A stretch of 64,000 nucleotides of DNA. Source: Actinomyces sp. (GTDB lineage: Bacteria > Actinomycetota > Actinomycetes > Actinomycetales > Actinomycetaceae). Made by a program: the position numbers and the translations under genes. Below the pieces are notes generated by a model. The model did no database searches. It saw nothing but the letters and a program-made list of their open reading frames with translations, and was not told the origin of the DNA. Shown one piece after another: positions 57,589 through 64,000 of this stretch (position 1 is the first letter of the stretch; every line of letters starts with the position of its first letter). The stretch spans positions 1 through 64,000 of the forward strand of contig NZ_JAUNHI010000010.1 in assembly GCF_030524025.1 (NCBI RefSeq), read 5' to 3'.

Positions 57589-58674
57589 ATGAAAGCCTTC
57601 GGATTCCTCTCCTTCGGACACTACGGTCATGGACGTCGCCCCGATGAGCCCACCGCCAAGCAGGCGCTCCAGGACGCCGTTGAGATCGCCGTCGGTGCCG
57701 ACGAGATGGGCGTCAACGGCGCCTACTGGCGCGTTCACCACTTCGCCATGCAGCAGGCCTCACCGATGCCCCTGCTCGCGGCAGCCGGCGCACGTACCTC
57801 GCGGATCGAGGTCGGCACCGGCGTCATCGACATGCGCTATGAGAACCCGCTCCATCTCGCCGAGGAGGTCGGCGCGCTCGACCTGCTCCTCGACCAGCGC
57901 ATCGCCATCGGCATCTCCCGGGGCTCACCCGAGCAGGCCCTGCGCGGCTGGGAGGCGTTCGGCTACACGGGCAGCACCGACCCGCGCGGCGCCGACGTCG
58001 CCCGGGCGCACGCCGCCCAGTTCCTCGACGCCGTGCGCGGAGCGCCCCAGGCCAAGCGCGACACCGTCAACGGCACCGTCATGGGCGGGACGCCCGCGGA
58101 CTCCGACGACCTGCGCATCGAGCCCCATGTCCCCGACCTCGACCGGCGCCTGTGGTGGGGGGCCGCGACCCGCGAGACCGCCGAGTGGACGGCGCGCCAG
58201 GGCCTCAACCTCATGAGCTCGACCCTGCTCACCGAGCTGAGCGGCACCCGGGGCGCATCCTTCGCCGACCTCCAGCATGAGCAGATCACCCGCTACCGGG
58301 ACGCGTGGAGCGAGGCGGGACACGCCTGGAGTCCCAGAGTGTCGGTGTCCCGGGCGGTCTTCCCGATCGTCTCGAAGGAGGACGAGATGCTCTTCGGGCG
58401 GGCGCGCCAGGGCTCAGCCGACCAGGTCGGCGTCATCGACGGGATGTACGCCACCTTCGGCAAGACCTACGCCGCCGAGCCCGACGTCCTCATCGACCAG
58501 CTCAAGGCCGACGCGGCCGTGCAGGCGGCCGACACCCTCATGCTCACCATCCCCAGCCAGCTCGGTGTCGACTACAACCTTCACATCCTCAGTGCCTTCG
58601 CCGAGCACGTGGCCCCGGCGCTGGGCTGGGAGCCCAACACCGCCGGACCGGTGAGCGGCTACTCCATGGATTGA
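57589..58674 (+). CDS. LLM class flavin-dependent oxidoreductase
   Basis: The 361-residue protein is a luciferase-like TIM barrel. It opens with KAFGFLSFGHYGHG and ADEMGVNGAYWRVHHFAMQ, then PMPLLAAAGARTSRIEVGTG (about 57–76) and LLDQRIAIGISRGSPEQALR (about 100–119), where the last Gly/Ser residues bind FMN phosphate. A C-terminal DTLMLTIPSQLGVDYNLHIL follows. Close relatives use FMNH2 or F420; the substrate here is unknown. The ATG at 57589 has no ribosome site and TTGAAT about 5 nt upstream may allow a leaderless start. It follows the GTCCGGGG repeats and faces the M48 gene tail to tail. Confidence 0.88.
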   Translation: MKAFGFLSFGHYGHGRRPDEPTAKQALQDAVEIAVGADEMGVNGAYWRVHHFAMQQASPMPLLAAAGARTSRIEVGTGVIDMRYENPLHLAEEVGALDLLLDQRIAIGISRGSPEQALRGWEAFGYTGSTDPRGADVARAHAAQFLDAVRGAPQAKRDTVNGTVMGGTPADSDDLRIEPHVPDLDRRLWWGAATRETAEWTARQGLNLMSSTLLTELSGTRGASFADLQHEQITRYRDAWSEAGHAWSPRVSVSRAVFPIVSKEDEMLFGRARQGSADQVGVIDGMYATFGKTYAAEPDVLIDQLKADAAVQAADTLMLTIPSQLGVDYNLHILSAFAEHVAPALGWEPNTAGPVSGYSMD

Positions 58675-58679
58675 GCGGG

Positions 58680-58735
58680 GCTGAGCAGGCCTGAGCGGGC
58701 CCGAGTGGGCTGGACAGGACTGAGTGGGACCGGCG
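58680..58735 (+). repeat. Degenerate CTGAGCGGGC-type tandem repeat
   Basis: About five imperfect copies of a 9–11 bp unit (GCTGAGCAGG, CCTGAGCGGG, CCCGAGTGGG, CTGGACAGG, ACTGAGTGGG) follow the LLM gene in the convergent gap. Confidence 0.5.
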
Positions 58736-58802
58736 CAGCCGGCACCCTGTCGCGGCGGGTGGCGCCGGGTGTCAGGGCGCGGTGCGGCTACCCGACGGCG
58801 GC

Positions 58803-60074
58803 TCAGCTGCCCGGCACCGACCCGTACGGCGGCTCGCTGCCCGTCGCCGCCCCGTGGGACGGAGCGATGTTCTGCGGGGACACATGGGGCGGGGTTGGCA
58901 ACTGTGGGGTGGGGTACCGCGGGACGGGAGTCGGGTCGGCCAGCCTGATCTCGTCACGAGGGACGCTGTAACCGACGCCCGGGTAGCGCCCGAACTGCTC
59001 CTCGGCTGCGCCGCTGGCGTACCGGGGCTCCAGCCCGTCCATCGCCTCCAGGACCTGGGCCGGGCAGGGCCAGGTGGCCGAACCCTGTGAGCCGGTCGGG
59101 TGGAACCGGGGGAACCAGGCCGTCGTGGGGGAGGGCTTGATCATGATCCGCCCCGGTCGGCGACGGTCACGCAGGGCGTGGGCGCGCCACGTGAGCACCG
59201 GGTGGCTGGCCTGCCACACCACCAGGTGCAGCCACAGGCCGCCCTCCCAGGAGGCGCGGTCGGCCATGGCGTGCAGATTGACCTGAGCACCGAGGTACTT
59301 GCCGCCGGCGAGCAGGCCGATGAGCCCAGCCGCGCCCCGAGGCGCCGCGTCGTAGCCGTGATTGTCGGCCGTGTACTCCTGGGCCCGTGACAGCGCCGGG
59401 CCCAGCAGCGGCACAGACATGATGAGGTTGGTCGCCACGCCCCGCCAGAAGGACACGTGCCCGGCCGCGATGTGGCCGACCTCGTGGCTGATGACGAAGC
59501 GCAGTGCCTCGGGGTCACGCGTCGACCCGCCGACCTCGAACAGGTCGGAGTTGATGGCCACGAACCGGCGGAACCCGTGGCCCGAGGCGAAAGCATTGAT
59601 CTGGCCGTTGCCGGCCACGACATAGGCGTCCGGGACACGGCGCAGCCCGAAGCGCTGCGCCGCCTCGACCACCATGCGGTAGCCCTCGGGGAACTGGGTC
59701 GGCGTCATCTGCACCCCGGCGGCGCGCATCCGCGCATACAGCAGCGCTCGCGCCGCCCACAGGATGAAGGGCAGGAGCGGCAGGACCAGGAGGAACTGGT
59801 AGCCCGGGCCGAGCAGGAAGAAGGTGCGCAGCGCTGCCGCCTCACCCGAGGGCGCCGGCACGGCGATGAGCCAGGCGAGTGTGGCGACCCAGGCGGCGTA
59901 GCCGACCACCATGAGGACCACCGACACCCACAGCAGAGGCAGCTCGCAGCGGTGACGCAGGTACCCGGTGCCGCGCAAGCCGTGGACGGTCGCGCCGTTG
60001 AAGACCGTCGGCCTGCCCGGCGGCTGGGGAGGGACGGGGCTGAGCGCGAAGGCCGCGGGGTGCATGTCGGTCAC
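58803..60074 (-). CDS. M48 family metalloprotease (HtpX-like)
   Basis: The 423-residue protein has two N-terminal membrane segments (about 46–70 and 84–112). The zinc protease motif is SHEVGHIAAGH (His187, Glu188, His191), with the third zinc ligand Glu223 in SRAQEYTADNHG. NGQINAFASGHGFRRFVAIN upstream of the motif is typical of HtpX. After a third hydrophobic stretch the last ~100 residues are a Pro/Tyr/Gly-rich tail (PTPVPRYPTPQLPTPPHVSP) that is probably disordered. It would degrade misfolded membrane proteins. GTG 60074 has TACGGT 6 nt upstream and no ribosome site. Confidence 0.92.
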   Translation of the reverse strand: MTDMHPAAFALSPVPPQPPGRPTVFNGATVHGLRGTGYLRHRCELPLLWVSVVLMVVGYAAWVATLAWLIAVPAPSGEAAALRTFFLLGPGYQFLLVLPLLPFILWAARALLYARMRAAGVQMTPTQFPEGYRMVVEAAQRFGLRRVPDAYVVAGNGQINAFASGHGFRRFVAINSDLFEVGGSTRDPEALRFVISHEVGHIAAGHVSFWRGVATNLIMSVPLLGPALSRAQEYTADNHGYDAAPRGAAGLIGLLAGGKYLGAQVNLHAMADRASWEGGLWLHLVVWQASHPVLTWRAHALRDRRRPGRIMIKPSPTTAWFPRFHPTGSQGSATWPCPAQVLEAMDGLEPRYASGAAEEQFGRYPGVGYSVPRDEIRLADPTPVPRYPTPQLPTPPHVSPQNIAPSHGAATGSEPPYGSVPGS

Positions 60075-60080
60075 CGCGCA

Positions 60081-60300
60081 ACCGTAGTCCTTGCCGCGGC
60101 GATGGCACCGCGACCATGGGAATGAACCTGCTCAAGGCGAGGACTCGCCGGTCGGGAGGATGCTGCGCCTCCCGAGGAAGGACGCCCCGCAGGCTCCGGT
60201 CCACCGGGGGCGCACCAGGCCCTGGCCGGAGGGGGCGCGGGTCCCAGTCCGGGTGTGCCCGCAGCGGGCGGGGCACTGCCTCGTGCCGCCGGAGGGCCGG
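60081..60300. other. Intergenic region before the Pth2 gene, with the M48 promoter
   Basis: TACGGT on the minus strand (60086–60081) is the -10 of the M48 gene. The remaining ~210 bp have open frames on the plus strand (for example ATG 60160, ending at the TAG that is part of the next -10). None shows a known family; the composition is biased toward Arg and Pro codons, as expected of non-coding GC-rich DNA. Confidence 0.45.
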
Positions 60301-60306
60301 TAGGGT
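60301..60306 (+). promoter_or_regulatory. Leaderless -10 element of the Pth2-type gene
   Basis: TAGGGT ends 6 nt before GTG 60313. Confidence 0.6.
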
Positions 60307-60312
60307 CGACCC

Positions 60313-61086
60313 GTGCCCGGTGCAGCAGACCCCCGCGACCACCCCGTCCCCTGGGGCATGCAGATCGCCGTGCGCTACGACAAGGTCGTCCCTCCCCGCC
60401 GGGTCGACGTCGCCGAGGCGGCGGCGCGCGCCGTCGTGGGCCTGCTCGCCTCCCCGCAGGCCGCACCGGGAGGCCCCTGGCACAAGGCGGTCGAGCACTG
60501 GCGCGACGGGCGGATCCGCAAGCTCGTCCGGCGCGCGCGGGGCCGGCGCTGGGAGGAGGTCGGGGAGCTGCCCGGCGTGACGGTGCTTCAGGCCGGGCCA
60601 CCCGGCTGGGGGGAGGCGGCCGCGCGCGCCTTCGTTCCCGGACCGGTCCGTCCCTTGCCGACCGTGCTGGCCAAGACGCAGGTCGAGGGCACTCATTTCC
60701 CGGCCGGCAACACCCTGCCCCCGGCCCCGGCTTCCGTGACAGCGCAGGTTGAGGCTGCGCACCAGCGGGGCCAGGCCGGTCCGCAGATCGAGCTGTCGGC
60801 GGCGTCGTCCTCGCTGGATGCGCTCGTGGTCGTCGAGGTCACGCCCACTGAGGAGATGACCAGCGGCAAGCTCTGCGCCCAGGTCGCCCACGCCGCCCAG
60901 CTGGCCTGGGAGAGCCCCGACATGCCCGCCTCGGTGCGTGACCGCTGGGCCGCGCAGGGGTACCGCGTGCGTGTCGAGACTCCCCAGCGCCAGGACTGGG
61001 ACTCACTGACCAGGCCGGTGCGGGTGGTCGACGCCGGCTTCACCGAGCTCGACGGCCCCACGGAGACGGCGCGAGCCTGGTGGTGA
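60313..61086 (+). CDS. Pth2-type (archaeal/eukaryotic fold) peptidyl-tRNA hydrolase-like protein
   Basis: The 257-residue protein has two parts. The C-terminal ~85 residues (about 170–257) match the PTH2 fold: LVVVEVTPTEEMTSGKLCAQ, VAHAAQLAWESPDMP, and a late DSLTRPVRVVDAGFTEL. The MTSGKLCAQVAHA stretch, with Lys and Ala-His, is the family core. The N-terminal part (MQIAVRYDKVVPPRRVDVAE, WHKAVEHWRDGRIRKLVRRA) looks like a diverged second copy of the fold or an RNA-binding domain; it is positively charged. Actinobacteria with both Pth and PTH2-like proteins are known, but the role of the latter is unclear. GTG 60313 is set by the -10. Confidence 0.8.
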   Translation: MPGAADPRDHPVPWGMQIAVRYDKVVPPRRVDVAEAAARAVVGLLASPQAAPGGPWHKAVEHWRDGRIRKLVRRARGRRWEEVGELPGVTVLQAGPPGWGEAAARAFVPGPVRPLPTVLAKTQVEGTHFPAGNTLPPAPASVTAQVEAAHQRGQAGPQIELSAASSSLDALVVVEVTPTEEMTSGKLCAQVAHAAQLAWESPDMPASVRDRWAAQGYRVRVETPQRQDWDSLTRPVRVVDAGFTELDGPTETARAWW

Positions 61087-61101
61087 GGGGGAGCCCGAAC
61101 C

Positions 61102-61761
61102 TCAGCGGGCCTCGTCGACCGGCTCGGGGGTCCCGCGGAACACCCACAGGCGCATGAGCACGTAGAGGTAGACCCCCTCGCAGCACGCCGAGAGGAACCG
61201 CGCGAGCTCGGCGTTCATCCCCGCCCAGTGCAGGAGGCTGGACAGGCCCACGATGAAGATGACGTACTGGCTGACCAGCCCCACCGCATAGCGCGAACCC
61301 TGGGTCGCCAGGTGCCCGTGGGACTGGAAGTTGAGCCAGCGGTTGAGCAGGAGGGAGTAGACCCCGGCCACCGCGTAGCCCACGGTCACCGCCAGCGGGT
61401 AGAACCAGTGGAGCCTTTCGTAGAAGACCCACAAGAGGCTGATGTCCAGCAGGAAGGCCGAGCCATTGATGAGGGCGTAGCCGACGAAGGTCACCGGAAG
61501 TCGCTGGCCGACGGCGCGGGGCAGGAGACTGTGGATGCGCGAGATGAGGTGGAAGAAGGCCCGGGGGGCGCGCCGCGTGTGCGAGGCATTGTCGTGCACG
61601 GGCTGGGTGCCCGGGGTGGCGGGGACCCCCGGGACCAGGGAGGCAGCCCGCGGAGACGGCTCGGGGCTCGCGGGTGCGGCCGAGGCGGCCCGCATCGACG
61701 GGCCGGTGTCCGGCTCGCGGGAGGGGCAGGGGGCGACGGCCCCTGTCATCTGCGTCGTCAT
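61102..61761 (-). CDS. GtrA family membrane protein
   Basis: The 219-residue protein has a Pro/Ala/Ser-rich cytoplasmic N-terminus (1–75) and a GtrA domain with four membrane helices: FVGYALINGSAFLLDISLLW (about 94–113), FYPLAVTVGYAVAGVYSLLL, SRYAVGLVSQYVIFIVGLSS and FLSACCEGVYLYVLMRLWVF. RWLNF after helix 2 is the family mark. GtrA proteins are thought to flip or hand over lipid-linked sugars for wall glycans. ATG 61761 has GGGAGGG upstream. It converges on the Pth2 gene with only 15 bp between stops, so termination there must be short. Confidence 0.85.
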   Translation of the reverse strand: MTTQMTGAVAPCPSREPDTGPSMRAASAAPASPEPSPRAASLVPGVPATPGTQPVHDNASHTRRAPRAFFHLISRIHSLLPRAVGQRLPVTFVGYALINGSAFLLDISLLWVFYERLHWFYPLAVTVGYAVAGVYSLLLNRWLNFQSHGHLATQGSRYAVGLVSQYVIFIVGLSSLLHWAGMNAELARFLSACCEGVYLYVLMRLWVFRGTPEPVDEAR

Positions 61762-61904
61762 GTCGCCCTCCCGAAGGCTTGTTGTTCTGCCCGTGCCTTG
61801 GCGAGTCTTCCGCGTCGGGCAGCAGTGGCACAAGTCCGTCGGAAGGAGATTCCGGGAGACCGGTCCTCCTCCTAAGGGAGGAGGGATGCGCTTGTCCGAG
61901 CCGG

Positions 61905-62564
61905 TCAGGCCGCCAGGGCGGCCGCGACCTCCTGGCGCAGCAGCACCCCGCCGCTGTCCGCAGGGTGCTCGACGGTGCGCAGGCCGAGACCGGTCGCCAC
62001 CGCGATGTTCTCGGCGTTGTCGTCGACGAACAGGGCCTCGTGCGGCGCGACCTGCGCCAGGGCCAGGACCTCACGGAAATAGAGCGGGTCGGGTTTGCAC
62101 ACCCCCAGGGTGCACGAGTAGGCGTCGATGTCGCACAGGCCGTCGTAGCCCAGGGTGCGCCGCATCCATGCCCGGCGCTCCCACTGCTGGTTGGTTGCCA
62201 GCACCGTGAGGTAGCCCGCCGCCCGCAGGTCGCGCACGACCTGCCAGGCCTCCGGGTCCGGCACCGCCTGCCACCACGTGGTGAGTAGCTGCTCGGTGCT
62301 CGCGCTCAGCCCGAGCCGTTGAACCAGCCGGTCGAGCACATCGCGCAGATGGTCCCGGCCCTCAAGGGCGGAGACCTCCTCGACCAGCAGGGCCTCGGCG
62401 AAGGCCTCACCTCCTGCGGCCGCCAGCGCCTGGCGCCACGGGGTGCCGATGAGCTGGAGGACCCCATCGGCGTCGAGCAGAACGGCCCGCACGCCGCCGG
62501 CACGCGGGGGCGGGAAGGCGGATGGGGCTGCGGGGCCCGCTGCAGGCGGGGAGGCGTGGGTCAC
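61905..62564 (-). CDS. HAD superfamily hydrolase
   Basis: The 219-residue protein has the HAD motifs: I VLLDADGVL (Asp about 35 and 37), II LATNQQ (Thr), III GVCKPDPLYF (Lys) and IV ALFVDDNAENI (Asp pair). A helical cap (about 50–110) follows motif I. Such enzymes are phosphatases of sugars, nucleotides or lipids; no substrate can be assigned. The first ~25 residues (THASPPAAGPAAPSAFPPPR) are Pro/Ala-rich and variable. GTG 62564 was chosen because GAGAAT lies 6 nt upstream; the longer in-frame start would run across this promoter. It diverges from the M18 gene across 112 bp. Confidence 0.88.
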   Translation of the reverse strand: MTHASPPAAGPAAPSAFPPPRAGGVRAVLLDADGVLQLIGTPWRQALAAAGGEAFAEALLVEEVSALEGRDHLRDVLDRLVQRLGLSASTEQLLTTWWQAVPDPEAWQVVRDLRAAGYLTVLATNQQWERRAWMRRTLGYDGLCDIDAYSCTLGVCKPDPLYFREVLALAQVAPHEALFVDDNAENIAVATGLGLRTVEHPADSGGVLLRQEVAAALAA

Positions 62565-62570
62565 GGCCCG

Positions 62571-62670
62571 ATTCTCACCCAGCCGACCCCGGCCCGCCAG
62601 CGGTGGCGGACCTCCGGGGCGAGGCCGGGTGCCCGGCTGTCGACGGCGCCGCCCACCGGGGTGACACACT
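62571..62670. promoter_or_regulatory. Divergent leaderless promoters of the HAD and M18 genes
   Basis: GAGAAT (minus, 62576–62571) ends 6 nt before GTG 62564, and CACACT (plus, 62665–62670) ends 6 nt before ATG 62677. Confidence 0.5.
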
Positions 62671-62676
62671 GGGCGC

Positions 62677-64000
62677 ATGGCTCCATCCACCGCCGACACC
62701 CCGGCCGCGACCGACACCCCGGTCGCGCCGGTTGCCGCAGACCCCGCCGGTCCCAACGCCCTGCGGGACGCCGAGGCCTACACCGCCGGACTCATCGACT
62801 ACGTGACCGCCTCGCCGTCGAGTTATCACGCCGCCGCCGCGGCAGCCGCACGCCTGGGGGAGGTGGGTTTCGTCGGGGTTGAGGAGACCCAGGCCTGGGG
62901 CGCGCGGCTGCCACGGCGCGGCTACGTCCTGCGCGACGGGGCGATCATCGCCTGGGTGCTGCCCGAGGACCTTCAGGCGCGGGCGGGCTACCGGGTCGTC
63001 GGCGCCCACACCGACTCCCCGGCCCTCAAGCTCAAGCCCCGCGCCGCCGTCGTGCGCGACGGGCTCCAGGTGCTCGGCGTCGAGGTCTACGGCGGCCCAC
63101 TGCTCAACTCCTTCCTGGACCGCGAGCTGGGCCTGGCCGGGCGCCTCGTCACCCGCGACGGCGCCGTCCACCTCGTGCGCACGCCGGCGGTCGCGCGGAT
63201 CGCCCAGGTGGCCCCCCACCTGGACCGCGGTGTCAACGAGGCCCTCCGCCTGGACCGGCAGACCCACCTCGTGCCGCTGTGGGCGCTGGCCGACGGCGAC
63301 TGCCGCCCCGACGACCCCGAGCGGTACCTGTGTGAGCAGGCCGGGATCGACCCCACCGATCTCCTCGCCCACGACGTCCTGACCTACCCCACCCAGGAGC
63401 CGGCCCGTTTCGGGCGGCGCGGCGAGCTGCTCGCCTCGTCGCGGCTCGACAACCTCAGCTCGGTCCACGCCGCACTGACCGCCCTCGAGGCGCTCGCGCG
63501 CGAGGAAGCCTCGGTCCCCGGCCCCGTCGTCCTGGTCGCCAACGACCACGAGGAGGTCGGTTCGGCGACCCGCTCGGGGGCGGCCGGCCCCTTCCTCGAG
63601 ACGGTTCTGGAACGACTCGGCCGGGCCCTCGGCGCCGACGCCGAGGCCCGGGCGGCGCTCCTGGCCCGATCGGTGTGCGTGTCCGCCGACGCCGCCCACG
63701 GGGCGCACCCCGCCTACGGCCACCTCCATGATCCCGTCGTCCGCCCGCGGCTCGGGGGCGGGCCCGTGCTCAAGATCAACGCCCAGCAGCGGTACGCCAC
63801 CGACGCGGTGGGCGCCGCCGTGTGGGCGCGGGCCTGCGCGGCGGCAGGGGTGCCCTGCCAGGACTTCGTGTCCCACAACTCGGTGCCCTGCGGGTCGACC
63901 ATCGGGCCGATCACCGCCACCCGGCTGGGCATGACGACTGTCGACGTCGGACAGGCGCTGCTGTCCATGCACTCCCAGCGCGAGATGTGCGCCGTGGTCG
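62677..64000 (+). CDS. apeB: M18 family aminopeptidase (partial, runs off the window)
   Basis: At least 441 residues are present and the frame stays open to the window edge; the family is about 430–450 long, so only a short tail is missing. The metal ligands of M18 enzymes are visible: GAHTDSPALKLKP (His, about 109–121), SRLDNLSSVHAA (Asp), NDHEEVGSATRSGA (Glu pair), SADAAHGAHPAYG (Asp) and the terminal SMHSQREM (His). It is a cytoplasmic, dinuclear zinc, probably dodecameric aminopeptidase acting on acidic or other N-terminal residues. The N-terminal ~25 residues are Ala/Pro/Thr-rich and variable. ATG 62677 appears leaderless. Confidence 0.92.
   Translation, partial: MAPSTADTPAATDTPVAPVAADPAGPNALRDAEAYTAGLIDYVTASPSSYHAAAAAAARLGEVGFVGVEETQAWGARLPRRGYVLRDGAIIAWVLPEDLQARAGYRVVGAHTDSPALKLKPRAAVVRDGLQVLGVEVYGGPLLNSFLDRELGLAGRLVTRDGAVHLVRTPAVARIAQVAPHLDRGVNEALRLDRQTHLVPLWALADGDCRPDDPERYLCEQAGIDPTDLLAHDVLTYPTQEPARFGRRGELLASSRLDNLSSVHAALTALEALAREEASVPGPVVLVANDHEEVGSATRSGAAGPFLETVLERLGRALGADAEARAALLARSVCVSADAAHGAHPAYGHLHDPVVRPRLGGGPVLKINAQQRYATDAVGAAVWARACAAAGVPCQDFVSHNSVPCGSTIGPITATRLGMTTVDVGQALLSMHSQREMCAVV

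Noticed and set aside
60116-60303. A small gene between the M48 and Pth2-type genes
   Set aside because: Open frames exist but are Arg/Pro-rich with no family likeness, and the longest runs into the -10 hexamer of the next gene.

Overview
The window is very GC-rich, densely coded chromosomal DNA from an actinobacterium, most likely a member of the Actinomycetaceae (Actinomyces-like). This is inferred from the eno–divIC–DUF501–ppx order, sortase-anchored proteins with LARTG, MPATG or LPVTG motifs and very short Arg-rich tails, polyphosphate kinase 2, meso-diaminopimelate dehydrogenase, and many genes that seem to be translated from leaderless transcripts. I see no rRNA, tRNA, CRISPR array, prophage, integrase or intact insertion sequence.

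Layout. 1–1922: the end of a wall-anchored protein, a decayed beta-helix gene and a lipoprotein. 2056–6719: enolase, DivIC, DUF501, Ppx and AroD. 6897–10078: a wall-anchored adhesin, ribosomal protein L25 and peptidyl-tRNA hydrolase. 10167–14418 (minus): a LuxR-type two-component system and an ABC exporter, split by a strong terminator. 14796–20180: a Bax inhibitor-1 protein, an FKBP, an LD-carboxypeptidase and IlvD. 20350–25725: an Opp-type importer (two ATPases, a binding lipoprotein, one fused permease) behind a Zur/Fur-like palindrome, then IlvA. 27472–34456: an FMN reductase, an ABC-class ATPase, a DUF4287 protein, a LysE exporter, MsrA, GreA and PPK2. 34655–37746: hemolysin III, UppS, a phoH remnant and a sugar kinase. 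37807–44177: exonuclease VII (XseA and XseB), IspH, an alkyltransferase-like protein, RmuC and YchF. 44294–46676: a two-gene restriction-modification cassette. 46751–49709: a GNAT, Ddh and a decayed MoxR/vWA gene pair. 49903–52435: two more wall-anchored proteins around a decayed propeller gene and a G/C homopolymer tract. 52527–64000: a nucleoside-kinase-like protein, an amidohydrolase, a small monooxygenase, a 4-TM protein with a repeat tail, an LLM oxidoreductase, an M48 protease, a Pth2-type hydrolase, GtrA, a HAD phosphatase and an M18 aminopeptidase cut by the window edge.

The most unusual material lies between genes. A 23-bp repeat with core CTCGAGATCGGGACATATG occurs in clusters of one to three at five loci, always just beyond gene 3' ends. 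A second, roughly 95-bp repeat containing a long GTCGCCAC palindrome occurs twice. About eighteen genes have a TA/CA-N3-T hexamer placed 5–7 nt before the start codon, and the divergent xseA and ispH genes carry mirror-image copies of this arrangement.

Genes that plausibly act together: ilvD and ilvA (branched-chain amino acids); ddh and lysE (lysine synthesis and export); ppx and ppk2 (polyphosphate turnover); xseA with xseB; pth and the Pth2-type protein (peptidyl-tRNA recycling); and the sortase substrates.
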